64,000 nt of DNA from Loripinus fragilis (GCA_964019695.1 OZ026526.1:13475754-13539753); one strand, 5' to 3'. Shown: positions 43,377 through 56,189, counted from the first letter of the stretch. Program-made: numbers and translations. Notes: generated by a model from the letters alone, not told the origin.

Positions 43377-44350
43377 GTATATTCCGCGTGGAGGCGTTTA
43401 AGGTATACATGGATATTTCTAAAATGACTTATTTCAATCCCAGCTGTGGACACCTTATGCTGGATAACGGCTCATTTGTCACATCATAGGATGTTCATAT
43501 CTATAATCTGTTCAAGAGTATCTTTTAAACGCTTTATATGCTAATGATGACGTATCCAGCTGGTTTGCAGTCTAAGTTTTGGTCCCATCTTCATCTACGA
43601 TCATACATTATTTATGAGCGAGCAACGAAGTCTCTAGATTTTTCACTTAACCACGTATACGTTAGACTAATACACGTATCAGTCGTAGATGTTGATATTG
43701 CCCCTATGAATCCATACCGACCTCTACCATTCTACATCTTATACTTACATTCCGGTCAAATTTAATTTATGCTGCCTCAAACTGATGAGATAGGAGAAGA
43801 AATAAAAGTAATTGCAAGGAATGATAAATTTAATTAAAAGATATCAATATTAATAAAAATACATATATATGAATTACAAAATTATATCTCATCAGACTTT
43901 ATAATTCTATGTACTTTATTCCAAATTCAGCATAGACGGTTTCATTTCCGAATTTTGATAGTTTTTATGTTCTTCGTTAATTAAATATTTCCCTAGATTA
44001 CAATCGATCGCTGCTGCATTGTAACAAATCATGTGCATTGTTGCCAAGATTGATTAAAGACACAGGGATGCTAATATTGGGTATATGTTAATTGCTTACT
44101 TTCTTCTGCAGTTCAATAAACTCTACGATATTGTTTCTCTTCTATCAAACAAAAGTACACAGCGCTTTCTCAAATCGCGCAACTGAGCGAATTTAAACAC
44201 TGGTCGTCTCGATTTTTTGCAGATTTAACATCAATAGAATAATTTTGTACTTTTGTAAATGCACATTTTCCAATATGAATCGCCAGAGAGTCCCCAATGC
44301 AAATAGAAATTACTAATTCCATGAGAATACGGTACCTATCGCATAGGCGA
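43377..44350. other. Unassigned sequence
   Basis: No element recognised. The 75-residue frame at 43538-43765 has no motif. Confidence 0.4.
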
Positions 44351-44355
44351 GCGGC

Positions 44356-44401
44356 GAAGGCACAGGCGAGTCTGCGCATACGCAGACTCGCCTGCGCCTT
44401 C
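44356..44401. repeat. GC-rich hairpin
   Basis: GAAGGCACAGGCGAGTCTGC and its near-perfect complement surround a loop of about 4-6 bases at 44377-44382. The TGCGCA core recalls the hairpins at 7805 and 55906. Confidence 0.8.
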
Positions 44402-45409
44402 ACCGATCGCACAGACATACGGCACAGAAGTATATAAGACTCAGATCAAATTTTAGACTTACTATAGATAGCTATCCACGTCTGTTCAAAGAAAACGATT
44501 ACGTAGTATGCAATAAGTGTCCTTTTCACATGAGCGTGCTCAAACATAGCTCTGCTGCCAGACATTGCATAGCTATTTGGCGTAACATAACCGAAAACTC
44601 CATCTTTTGTAAAAAAAAATCTATTTAATAAAACGAATGAAATAATTATTTTCATTTGGCCATTTAGATATTTTAGAAAGTAATCTAGTTTGCGAGTTCC
44701 TAACTTCGCGATATTGTTTGCGCACATTTATTCGTAACACTAATTATTCGCGCCTTTCCAGCCGTAATGTGAGTAATAGTCAAGGAGTTATTTTTTTAAA
44801 AAAAAGATTACACAATTTTCCAGCCAGAAAAGGTTTGACTTCTGAAATAGTTAGAAGTACCATACTACAACAGTTCTAGGCATGTCGTACAGTCAAATTG
44901 TGGTAGCAGGTTTTCAAGAGAAGGTGTTTTATACACATAGGCCATTAGTTTTTCTATTTCAACACAATTGCGATATTTGAATTAGAAATGGTATTCGGGT
45001 GGCATCAATATGATGCATACAGTCGTTCTTTACTGCAAATAGCTCGTTTGGGGCCAAAATAAGTATCAAAATAAATTGTTTGCATCCAGAAGCACACCGT
45101 TTATGTAATAAATGTCATTTACGTTATATTTTCAATACACCTTATAAAATCAATGAATTTTCTTCAATAGTTTAATTTGATAAGCTCTATAATGAGTATT
45201 TAGGTTTTAATTACCATGTTCCCAAACTGTTTCAAAACTGCAAACAGCTTGTTTCTATCATATAAACTTGAAAAAGGGTAGCATGGACCGATTATAGTTT
45301 TGGTCTTTATTCGCTGTTCTCAATAATAGAATGGCGTTTGAATATTCAATTAAATTACGAGTTTAGTCGCATTAGTTATCCTCAGCAGCAAGACCCATTG
45401 CATTGGTTC

Positions 45410-45411
<2 letters not shown>
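44402..45411. other. Unassigned sequence
   Basis: No element recognised. The minus-strand frame of 93 codons at 44446-44727 has no family resemblance that I can name. Confidence 0.35.
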
Positions 45412-45487
<76 letters not shown>

Positions 45488-45501
45488 TGTGTTTGTGTGT
45501 G
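45412..45501 (+). repeat. (TG)n microsatellite with a (GA)n interruption
   Basis: About 31 TG units, then about six GA units, then more TG. The poly-CV peptide frame across it is an artefact. Confidence 0.98.
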
Positions 45502-45996
45502 TTATTGTTTTTTCTATTGCCGCCATAACACAACATAAATATTTGCGTTTTTGTACATATGCCTCATGGTTTACATATTCTATGTAACTGAGAGGAATAA
45601 AGTTTGTTATGTATTGTATTGAAAAATAATAATCAGTTGAATGCGATTACCCCAATTAAATGTTGAATATGATTAGAACCGTTTCTGTAAAAGGTAGCAT
45701 ATAATACTATATTTTAACTTTTAAAAAACGTAAATGAGCATTCTACGGATACACGATGGTAAAATGTTATACTGTACTTAACAACGTTTCTGATGAACGG
45801 TACCATTTTTCTGCTTGTATGACATGCTCGTATGTAACGTACATTACAAACTTTACGATTAACTATATATATAGTTAATATATTATTTATATATATTATT
45901 TATATATATATTAAACTCCTGATGATCTGTATAACAGTGAAACCGGTAGAGGAATAGAAAACTATGTTTAAAAAATTGTGTAATCGGACTTAATCT

Positions 45997-46001
<5 letters not shown>
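45502..46001. other. Unassigned AT-rich sequence
   Basis: Contains nested TATATA palindromes around 45865-45912 (AACTATATATATAGTT type). No gene recognised. Confidence 0.4.

Positions 46002-46063
<62 letters not shown>
46002..46063 (+). repeat. (TA)n microsatellite
   Basis: About 30 uninterrupted TA units. It abuts the 3' side of a minus-strand SINE and may be an expanded SINE tail. Confidence 0.97.
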
Positions 46064-46067
<4 letters not shown>

Positions 46068-46206
46068 GGGATATAGTGAATCAACTGAGCCAATAGATGC
46101 TGTAAATATTTTGCCTCTAGCGAGATTCGAACCCACGACCTCGGCAACACCGCCTAGCACTACACCAGACATCAACGCTACCAACTGCGCCACTGAGTCA
46201 TCCCCA
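46064..46206 (-). mobile_element. tRNA-derived SINE of a second type
   Basis: On the minus strand: GACTCAGTGGCGCAGTTGGT (A box), and about 45 bases later GTGGGTTCGAATCTCGC (B box), then a short unique body and a TA tail. The A-to-B spacing is too long for a plain tRNA, and no acceptor stem closes, so it is a SINE or a tRNA-like pseudogene. It is not related to the SINE at 3350 and 10859 beyond the promoter boxes. Confidence 0.75.
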
Positions 46207-47698
46207 AAAAAGGATGTTCAGGAAGCGCTGATATTGGTGACGACTGATGCAGTATATATATTTATATATTGCTAGATATCTTATATTGTATGTCATATGG
46301 TATTTTTTTAATTTCAAAACTGTTTTGGTTTAAATTTATAACAAGACACCAGTCTGTCCATAAATAAGTATCAGTTCTTATTTAGTATCATATCTATATG
46401 CATTTACATTTGCGAGACAGCAAATAATGGAAATTTTTATCTCTACAAAATATTATTTGATCTGTCCACAGTTTAAGATTTTAAACCTCATACAGAAAGA
46501 CATAGATAGCTCTTCAGTAACAGTAGAAGAAAACATTCCCCTTTTCTTTCAAATTTATCAAAGTAACGTGTATATCGTATAAATATTATAAGGTCCTATG
46601 TTTGTCCAAAATGTTTTCAGACCGTATACGATTGGGCCCTGAAAAGCTAAAATATTGAGGATGTAGAAATTTGTAATATTTATCAGAAGAGAAAAACTAA
46701 GTTTAATTGAATGAAATCTAATAAGTCATTTAAAATATTTTTTGTGTACCCAATTTACTGTTGTACACATTATACAAACATAGTCAGTAACATAGTGCAG
46801 ACTAGCTCCTTGTATATCTAGGTTAATTTACAACAGAAAACAATTCTAAATACTAAATGTTTAGAGAGGTTGTACTATACTCTTTTTCTTTGCTTGCATT
46901 CCAGATAGAATCAATCACATAAGAGATGGTATGATAAAAGTTGATAGATGTTACATTAGATAGTATGCATTATACGTTTTTGTAATCAGTTATTTTTAAA
47001 GAGAATGTCTCAAAATCAATTGTATACTGACATTTATATGCATATGCAGATGATGACACATTTCTTGTTTTTGCTCTTAAATTGATTTTAGTTTACTTTC
47101 AGCAAGCCTTTCATTGTTTATTTAATGAAATTATTAATCACACCAATTTAGTACTTTTTATCATTTGCTTAACTAATAACACTTTATAAGGAGAGTTTTT
47201 TTATATATAGAACAAACATTTCTATGAAAAAAAATATCAGTTATAATGGTGGGTTATACTAAATGACAATGATCTCATGTTGTATGATCATATCCAAGGA
47301 AACAGGTGAATTGCTGCTTACGAAACTATTTTACTTTACTTACTTTACTTTTATCAGTTAGAATTACGTCAGGGCGAATTAGACATTGTGAAACTCAAGT
47401 AGTTAATGTAAAATATATTCTTACAATGTTCTATCAGAATGGTGGATGGAAAAGTAAAATGTTTAAACAACGTGCAGTCATGAGCTCTTACTCAATTTTA
47501 GCAATCAACGCTTATATAATTGGTGCTTATTTGCACTATGGAGAACGTGGCACGGCCAAATTATCAAAGGAGCCTTGTAAATATATTTCTTGATAACAGA
47601 GAATTATATGTATATAAAACATAAGAATGACTAAGTGATATAAAATCAAAATCGACACAGCGTTTTTGGAAATGTCTTTTTAATAAACCTAAAGCCTC
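46207..47698. other. Unassigned AT-rich sequence
   Basis: About 1.5 kb without a recognisable element. The 95-codon frame at 47306-47593 has no motif. Confidence 0.4.
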
Positions 47699-47699
47699 T

Positions 47700-47758
47700 T
47701 GATATATTCTAGGGGAGTCCGGACCCCCTGCCCCCTCCCCTTGAGATCCACCCATGAT
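47700..47758. repeat. Possible end fragment of MITE family B
   Basis: GGGAGTCCGGACCCCCTGCC and GAGATCCACCCATGA resemble the GTCTGGACCCCC and GGATCCRCRCATG parts of family B, but the match is loose. Confidence 0.3.
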
Positions 47759-48244
47759 ATGTGGTTGGGATAGTGATTCATTAATATCTCTCTTCCTAGT
47801 CGGTGAAAACACTGATTAAGCTTATTATTGCTTAAAGCGCCAATCACGACTGCAGCAGACAACAAATTTTGCAACATCTTTCCTAATTTTCCAAAGAAAT
47901 AAAGGATGATATTTCATGAGAATCATGCCGTATCTATTTTTTTTTAAAAAGCGGCAAAATTTGAAATTGTCATCTGCAGCAAATTATAAGTGGCGCTTTA
48001 AGTGTTAAATATAACTGTTAAATAATAATGATAAATAATTTTCACAAAAATCCATTTTCTGAATTGCCTAAGATATCTTAATTATTAGATCTAGTTATCA
48101 AACGTAAAAATGGCAGCATTTTCTGCAATCTTTTTTTTAATGTAAAAGTTGGTCAATAAACCTATAATGGTTAGATTTACATCTATTCACCTTTCCTGTA
48201 TAACTCGGATGTGGTAGTTCAGCTGTCGCCTCATTTAGTGTAAA
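47759..48244. other. Unassigned spacer
   Basis: No feature recognised. Confidence 0.4.
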
Positions 48245-48842
48245 GGTACACCTATTGATAAATTATAACAATATCCTATTTGAGAGTCTACATTTATTAT
48301 TCCTTATAGAGTCTACATCTATTATTGCTTTTAGAGTCCACATTTTCATGTATTACTGCTTATAGAGTATACATCTATTATTACCTTTAGAGTCTATATC
48401 AATTATTGCTTATACAGTCTACATTTATTATCTTTTATTGCATATAGGTCTACATTATTATATTAAAGCTTATTGCGTCTGCATCTATTATTGCTTATAG
48501 ATTTTACATCTATTATGGATAATCTACATCTATTATTGCCTATAAAGTCTACATCTGTTATTGCTTGCTTATAAAGTATTCATCTAATATTGCTTAGAAT
48601 GTCTACATCTATTGTTGCTTTTAGAATCTACATCTATTATTGCCTGTAGAGTCCACATCTAGTACTGCTTATAAAGTGTTCATCTAAATAGTATTGCTGA
48701 TAATGTCTACATACATTTCTGCTTAGACTATAGAGTCTACATACATTGTTGCTGATACAGTCTATATATATTACTGATACAACGTTTTTATACTTTAGAT
48801 TTTACCTATATAATTGCTTAGAGAGTCTAAATTATTATACTA
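48245..48842 (+). repeat. About 27-bp minisatellite, left part
   Basis: Diverged units of the form ATTGCTTATAGAGTCTACAT followed by CTATT. Unit spacing varies from about 22 to 40 bp. The array is cut at 48842 by a mariner-type element and continues at 50212. Confidence 0.88.
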
Positions 48843-50211
48843 CGAGGGACGTTTTTTATGTTCGACGAGGGGTAGATTTAATGAAAACGGCGAAAGTAAA
48901 TGCATACATCATGCATATATTTGGAAGGATTGAGCTTTTATCTATATATGCAACCTAAAATTATTTCAAAATGCATTACTTTAATGTCATCTAAGAGGCA
49001 TAGACATACCTATATATCGCACACTGGAAATATGGTAGAAATATGACATTTATGGACTTAGTCTCTGACAGATCGTCAGTAACAATTGCATGAAAATGGG
49101 TCCATAGCCATACACAGCTTCTGAAAATTTGGCTGCATATCAAGGACACCACGTGCTACAATATTATACAAACATTATAGCAAATACGCAGCAATTATTG
49201 GATATGGAAGATTTGTTTGGAACCTCAGCAAAGTGAACAGTAGGCATATAAATTTTTATTGTAAAAAGTTGACGCAAGTGGAAGTTGGATACGGGCTTTT
49301 GAACGTGGCTTAATATATTAGCTGTAAAGTAGAATTATATTTTTTCTTGTTTATATGGTAGATGGAAGTGTTGTGGTAACTTTCATCCCAAAACAAAGTT
49401 AATGCTTTTTGTTTTATAAGAAATGAACTTCAAAGTAAATAGCCTAGGGGGTGCTAAAATACATTATTTTGTACATACATGACGCCATGGAGCGTTACTA
49501 TACTTAGAAAATACATTAAAACTGTGTTTGTGCCTCTAAACAGGCGTTGAAATCACTGCAATAAGAAAATCATGCAGATTCTATTGTTATTGTGTTTTCT
49601 ACGCGGGGTTGATTTACCCCACCCACTTTTTATAACATGGGGGTATGCCAGTACCGGAAGTTGCCAGTTACACGCTTAAATCGATACATCAATATAATTG
49701 CTGACGAATGATTGAGTATATCATGAGCTATGCAAAACCAGAAGAAATTTTAAAATTTGTTTATAATCGTAATTTTAACAGACATAATAACTAGCACTTG
49801 ACTGTGATTATTTTGGTATATTGATGGGTGTTTTAAAATTGTTATAGAACAGCAAACAACATGCTTATAGTTTTGCTGCACTCGTCTACGATTAGTGTTT
49901 GAATAATTAATTTTGATAGTGCAAAAGAAAAATCGGCTTGAAAAATGCTTATCTCACCATAGCGGATGGAACTTAACAGCGTCTAATTTCCTGCTTGCTG
50001 CGTGGTTAAAATTGCATGGATTTCGACCAGTGTCCTTTTCTTGCCCTATTCAAAGCTATATATCTTGACCGAACTAAGCGCTAATGATGTAAAATTTATA
50101 CCAGTTGATAGATTAAAGCTAGACCTTTCAAAATATATATAGTTATAGTACCGTAAATTCTATATTTGTAGAGATACAGCCCGATTCTACGAACATAAAA
50201 AATGACCCTCG
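48843..50211. mobile_element. 1.37-kb mariner-type element, non-autonomous, inside a minisatellite
   Basis: The left end CGAGGGACGTTTTTTATGTT and, in reverse complement, the right end CGAGGGTCATTTTTTATGTT are inverted repeats of about 22 bp, both flanked by TA (48841-48842 and 50212-50213). The minisatellite reads on smoothly when the insert and one TA are removed. The length fits mariner, but no transposase motif is readable, so it is decayed or non-autonomous. Confidence 0.82.
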
Positions 50212-50282
50212 TATTGCTTATAGAGTCTACACATAGCATTGCTTATAGAGTCTACATGTTGAATCGCTGACAGAGCTCAGAC
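50212..50282 (+). repeat. About 27-bp minisatellite, right part
   Basis: About three units with TTGCTTATAGAGTCTACA, continuing the array from 48842. Confidence 0.85.
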
Positions 50283-50349
50283 ATATTTGGATCATTGTGT
50301 TGAGGGTTCATATTGTTTGCCAATAGTTAGAAGTGCACTTGAATATACA

Positions 50350-50553
50350 GTAAAACCTATGTAAAACGGCCACTCTCAAAAAGACCACAAATTGTTTTTC
50401 TAAACCAATTATCGCTTAATGCAGGTCAAACGTATTGCAGAATGTTCCAAGGGGGCATTCTGCAATACTTTCGACCTTCATTAAGCTACCACTTGTCATT
50501 AAGATTTTTGTTTTGTCTATTTTTGAGCGACCGTTTTACACTGGTTTTACTGT
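50350..50553 (+). mobile_element. Pogo-like MITE family E, copy 3 (complete)
   Basis: Starts CAGTAAAACCTATGTAAAAC and ends GTTTTACACTGGTTTTACTG, flanked by TA on both sides. Inverted ends of about 38 bp include GGCCACTCTCAAAAAGAC against its mirror near 50515. The centre holds a hairpin: GTATTGCAGAATG and CATTCTGCAATAC around a GC-rich loop. About 204 bp, non-coding. Confidence 0.87.
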
Positions 50554-50555
50554 AT

Positions 50556-51638
50556 GTAGCAGACGTTAATAACAGATGACATTTCCAAAAGTTGGGTATG
50601 GTTAATGAACTGCCGAGTACCGTTCTGGGATTCTGTAAATTTTCTAGACGTCCACGTTGTTACTGTCAATACTTATAAAACATTATGACGTTATAAGCTG
50701 ACGAGTTACATTATCGTTATTTTACTGTGTGTGGCTGATCGCCCAGACAATGTGCGTTTCCCGGAAATAGCTGAACAATAGATCATTGACCAAAGGATGT
50801 GAAATTGCTCTTTGCATGCTGGGTAATATTTCATGCATCTGTCGTCTGCTGACTTCGGTTTTTTTCTTTTTTGAAAATTAACATTTTCAAAAAAATCTTT
50901 AGTACTGAAGCCCCCTTCCTGACTGCGACTTGTCCATATCACATATCTAAAGTTTACGATAATAGAAAAGGTTTTAATTTTGAAATAGTTAACTTCTCAT
51001 TTCTGGATGAAGGTGTTCCTCTATATCTTCGTTTTGTAAGTGACTTCAACAACAGACACTAATTTTTGAATGTAAAGCTACTAAAACAAGGCTTTCGATA
51101 TCATTAACATCGTAAAGCATTCTCTAACTTCTACCGATCGCGCGAATACACTAAACGTTGGTTGTTAAAGCTGCATAGTCTGTAACTTTTGATATTTTTC
51201 GAATTTTTTTATTTTCTTTTTAAATCCTTTGTAAAAGTCGAATTAAGTTATGTTTTCACAATAAATCTGTTCACTATAGCTGAAAACTGCACGAAAAAGT
51301 AAATTATCTTATAAAACAGGTGTGTTTTTCTCTTGTTGGTAATTATTTGCGTCCCTCCAATAATTATAGACAGTTAATTTTAACATATATGCTGTTGTTT
51401 TGATACTCATAATTTGCTTAGCTTTACGAAATTGGTAAAATGTTTACCTGAATTTTAGTTATTTTACTGTGTTCTTGAAAAATAGAAACATTAGTTCTAA
51501 AATTGAAAGATCAAAAGTTACAGACTATGCAGCTTTAAATACACGGTTGGCTTGAAAACTCTTCTGCAACTAGCCATATCATGTAAATTTTGCACCTACT
51601 GTTTGTGGGGATTTAGCCTTTGATCCTTGTCATGTAAT
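50556..51638. other. Unassigned sequence
   Basis: No element recognised. The paired frames at 50706-51062 are unsupported. Confidence 0.4.
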
Positions 51639-51700
51639 AGAGTAAAACCTATTTTAAGCGGCCACTTAAAAATAGACAAAACAAAGATGTTTGGGTAAAA
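51639..51700 (-). mobile_element. Pogo-like MITE family E, end fragment
   Basis: AGTAAAACCTATTTTAAGCG and AAAATAGACAAAACAAAGAT match the reverse complement of the right end of copy 3. The remainder is missing. Confidence 0.65.
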
Positions 51701-51704
51701 ACAG

Positions 51705-51818
51705 TGTTTCTCAACAGGTTAACATCGTATATTGCCAAATTTAATCATAGACAGGAAGGTTTTGTACCAGATGTTGTAAGATTGCTAGAAAAATATCAGC
51801 TTAGAGATATCTAATCTA
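51705..51818 (+). mobile_element. LINE ORF2 C-terminal scrap
   Basis: An open stretch reads TVFLNRLTSYIAKFNHRQEG then FVPDVVRLLEKYQLRDI and stops at TAA. It resembles the basic/hydrophobic region near the ORF2 C terminus of several LINEs. The identification is from memory and uncertain. Confidence 0.45.
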
Positions 51819-54800
51819 CATATACATATCTTCAACAAGAAAAGATATGGCATTAAGTGCCATATCAATGAACTCGGCTTTAGCAGATAAAGAGTTCGTT
51901 CTTTCATTACATCACAAGCTACATGTGAGTACATGTATCAACAAACCGAATGATGTACACAAACGCAATCAATCAATTATTCACTCAATCAATCAATCAT
52001 TTTTACATAAACAACAATGAAACCTCCCTCCGTGATGAAACTATCTCCAGGTATTTATTCAAAGAAGGAGTCTTATAAGACAGAATCGCATAAGGCAAAT
52101 CTTACCGTTTAAGTTGAGGCCTTTAACTGCTCATATACGCATGTAAGGAACTTAAAGCGCATGGTTTTTGGCTCTGTATTTGAAAACAGAACAAACCTTG
52201 AGATTATCGAAATTTGCTTTATTTACCAGACGCCTATTTAATGTTTAAAGCCGCGAGAACCCCGACTTTGTTAAAAGCAGGGACCACCCTGAGCGCCCGC
52301 GCAGTCCCATCGTCGCCCTTGTTTTTACATGTAGATTCAAATGTATGATAAAAGAAGTCAGGAAAACCGTCAGGTTTGATCAATTTTAAACACTTTGTCG
52401 GACCAGATCTGGGACCAAACTTTCTGCTTATGTTATCAGCAGAGGCTCGCTGATAGCAATGTTTAAGATCAAAGAAGCCGCTATGGGTTCTGTTGCACGA
52501 CGTGGTAGCAATGACCAGTGACCTATATATTGGTCACTGCCTGGACGCTGGAAAGCCGATGTAGCACATTCATTAAACATAGGTTTCCGGCCGTGGGTAG
52601 CTTCGGCTGGGTCCTTTTCGGCCTGGTTTTAGGGTGGGTTGTTTCGGCATATTCTGATATGATCTGAATGTTTTATAAACTTGCCAAAGTTCCGACTGCA
52701 TTGACTTTTCCACGAAATCGTACATGCGCGCATTCTCGCAAGAGCATTCACTAGTACAAAATAAACAGACAAAACTGGGCTCTTTTCTGAAATAATTATT
52801 GTGTACACAAATAGGTGCTGACTTTCTTTTATTTATTTATTTTTTATATAGATTTCCAAAGATCCGTCTGCATTAAACACTACCCAGGCCGAGTACCGAA
52901 AGCTCAAGAACAGACTGCACATGCATGCATACTAGCAAGAACACTTACAGAGAAATAACTAACAACAATCGGGCAAATAATTTTGTGGACAAAAATATGT
53001 ACTGAAAAGAGAGCATTCCAAATCCGACTCTATTAAACACTTGAACACTTTTGGAGTTTGCCTCTGTACTAACATAAGCCAATAAAGTTATCAACTATGT
53101 GCAGCAGACGACTTAAGCAGGCACCATTTGGACGAAACTATGGGCCGAAAATTAGGTGCATAGACCCACTTGATGGCTCTGCATGCATGATTACTTCACG
53201 CATGTTAAATGCATTACGGTATCTGCCGCATTTATGTTTATATGAACAGCGTACACGCAGGAAGAATACAGAGACCAAAATATAGTGGATGGCTGCGCTT
53301 TCATGTTTAAAGGGTGTGATAAATTAAATGAACTGGCCCATTACTATAACATTTACAAGAAATCTAATCAAGGAACGATGTGAAAGCGCCAGGTCATTCA
53401 GTTTATGACATGTATGCGTGACTGAGATATATCCTTATGCAATGACCAGCATGTGCACACTGCTGTTGTTTATACATGTAAGGTATGATAGCTCAACTTG
53501 CGACATCAAATTTTCGAGAACTAACTATAGCCCCTGTATTGAACAGAGTAGTCTTTTAAAATTCTGAAGGGCAGGTTTTATCATGAAACGGCTTATTTCC
53601 ATTCATTGGAATACACTACGAGGCGTGGTTGACCTGATTAACAGCGATATTCATACGCGCATCACGCTGGTATGCAGTGTCCATTCATAGAAAACAATTC
53701 AATAAGAGTTACTGTTCCTGAAATGACCGAATAACCGTTTAAAAGTGACACGGGAGATTCCCAGTTTGCAAAATCACCATTAACTCAGTAAAAGTTCAAC
53801 TTTCGAGTGAAAATCGGCAAACAATTACATATTTTTGAATAACTGCACTGTGGTTTATGTTTCACTCACTATCATTTCAAAGCAAACAGCCATTTTAACA
53901 CGAACTATTTCTTCAAAGTGTAGAAATTTCGAAAACAGATATAACTCTCTAGAATAGCTGATATTGAACAGATCCCGAGTTCCAAAAAGGAACATCCCCA
54001 GCATCGCTTGCATGGAAACGTCTGCTTAAGAGTAAACTCCACCATCGTGTCTATTTCACTTAGAATAGTAGCACATTGACACAACACCTCAGTCGGTTTA
54101 GAGCCATACATTTTGAGTATACACCAAACAGAGTATGGTAGATGTCTAAAGAGAGAAAAAAGCTTCTTCTTCCTAGTTTTTCTCTCATTCAAATGATTTC
54201 TAATTTGGCTCAGATGTCAATGGATAACAAATTCTGCATATACCGTAATTTGCATTATAACAATATTGTTGATCACTGTATTTTTAATACTTGGGTATAG
54301 AAAGAGCAAGGCTATGGTCCAATGTTCAAAACATTTGTGTTCAGGACTATATATTTGCTCTGTACTTTAGACGGATGTGTGTGACTGATGATCTACTAGG
54401 CATGTACTCGAATCCTGGGTAACAAATGTGAGCAGTTTAAGATATGCTGCATTGTTTATCTTCACATAATGTGGTGAAAGTATAAAAATATAATGGGGTT
54501 AACGTATTTTGTTTACAATTGAAAGCTGTTCGGTCTTTTCGTACCTCCCATTGGGCTTCTGGAGGAAATTAATTGTGGCATAGCGACCGAATTTGAATCT
54601 TTATGATACAAAGCAGGGACCAGACTAGTGGCGTGTACATTGTCGTTAGAGTTGGACCTTGCTATATTTCATAGTTAATGATATACTGCCTCAGTTATTC
54701 CCCATTGAATTTCACTACCCTTGCATTTCGTTTCGGTAAGAGTAGTAGCTGTAGGGATAACAGCAGGACAGTGTTGTGCAACCTTTCTGTGTAAATCTGT

Positions 54801-55905
54801 ATCTAGTACCGTGTTCCCATACTTTTATCTTTTCCTAATTACATTTGTATTATCAGGTGTTAAATTGCTGTTGCTGATATGTGTATATATATTTGTATGT
54901 ATATGTAGAATGCACTCTCCTATGTGGAGGAAGTAAAGAAGATCTAATCCATCCACATATTTGTTAATTTCGGCTTTGTTCCCCTCAAACATTGGCTTTC
55001 TTCCCCAGAAAGTAATGCCGTTTTTCCTGTCCCTACAAACCCAGGGGAAGGTTCTCACCATATCAAAGCGTTTCACGCCAAAAGGAAAATTGACTACATT
55101 GTTTGTGAACGACATTGGCGTAGATATGTACATGTAGTATAAGAACTTCATTCCTGCATCTAATTGGTTCAAATTTCAAGCTGGTTCATATAGCTAAGCA
55201 GGATAGTTTGTAACCTTTTGTAGATTACATGTAAAACACCAGAAATAGTAAAGGTATGTACACATGAACAGGCATTAAAACGTGAAATGTATTATGAAAA
55301 TGACCAAACTATACTCAGGGCCTGAAAACTTTCTGTGGTCGGAATTAGAAAAAACTCAATGAGCAGGTCAAGTTTGCAGCAAAAAAAAAAGCAAATTGTA
55401 TTGCTTGTGAACTTTCGGTAAAGAGGGTTGTTGGCGTGGTACTGTATCGTAACCAATGACCCAAAAATGTCATTTTGCATTTTGTTGAATAATTATTGCA
55501 GATTGGTAGTTCTATCAAATACAAAAATACTTTGTTTGGATTTTCTTTTTTCTCAAAAGTAATAAAGTCAGAATAATTTAAATATCATTCAATTGTTTTT
55601 CTGAGTACAGGTTCAAGTGCTCCAGTTAAAACACTTGCTAATAACGGTGTATTATGGTCTCTTAATGCACCCATCGCCCCAGGCTAGCTTAGGCATCCAC
55701 CAAATCATGCATTACTGAGTGCATGTACAATGTGTGTCGATTTATCAATTAAATAAAATAACAATGTTCTTGCAATCTTTATTGACCAGCGGCATTTCGT
55801 CACTTTACTTAATTGCACATGCTCGTCATCACTGCAATAACATTTCCTGAAATTATTATTTGCCTCGTCGCGAGAAAAACCTGATTTTGTTGCTTGCGAA
55901 AAACA
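51819..55905. other. Large unassigned region
   Basis: About 4 kb with no recognised element. Small features only: ATCAATCAATTATTCACTCA and TCAATCAATC words near 51966-51990, and a short hairpin ACCAGTGACC-TATATATT-GGTCACTG near 52513-52540. Frames at 53097-53285, 53905-54192, 54721-54936 and 54825-55172 have no known motif or neighbours, although the last is 115 codons. If the window holds an unrecognised host exon, this is the likeliest place. Confidence 0.35.
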
Positions 55906-55951
55906 AAGACGCAGACCAGCCTGTGCATCGGCACAGGCTGATCAGCGTCTT
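55906..55951. repeat. GC-rich hairpin
   Basis: AAGACGC-A-GA-C-CAGCCTGTGC and GCACAGGCTG-A-TC-A-GCGTCTT form a stem with an ATCG loop and two single mismatches. Confidence 0.8.
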
Positions 55952-56189
55952 CGATGTTCACTATCAGGAAAGAATGATAGCTAAACTAACCACATGCAAA
56001 GTATCAATATTCTAGCTAGTCTCTGTAGCTAAGCAGGCTGGTTTGACCATGACCTTGTCACAAGCCCTAAAGACAGGCGTTCCCGCATCGAGGACCATAT
56101 TACTAATATAAATCATAGGTCAAATAAGGATAGTTTGTACCCTAAAATTGCAATTATTTCCTTACCCATCAATTTAAACATGTGTTTTG

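Noticed and set aside
44446..44727. 93-codon minus-strand frame with FFTKDGVFGYVTPNSYAMSG
   Set aside because: It looks protein-like, but I cannot link it to any family and there is no supporting context.
45338..45538. Frame rich in Cys-Val
   Set aside because: Direct translation of the TG microsatellite.
46105..46195. tRNA gene with intron
   Set aside because: A-to-B spacing is too long and no acceptor stem forms; best read as a SINE head.
48245..48842. CRISPR-like array
   Set aside because: Units are diverged, spacing is irregular and there are no unique spacers; it is a eukaryotic minisatellite. The same applies at 36439-36950.
54825..55172. 115-codon minus-strand frame
   Set aside because: No recognisable domain, overlapped by a frame on the opposite strand, and no splice or promoter context; kept only as a caution in the regional entry.
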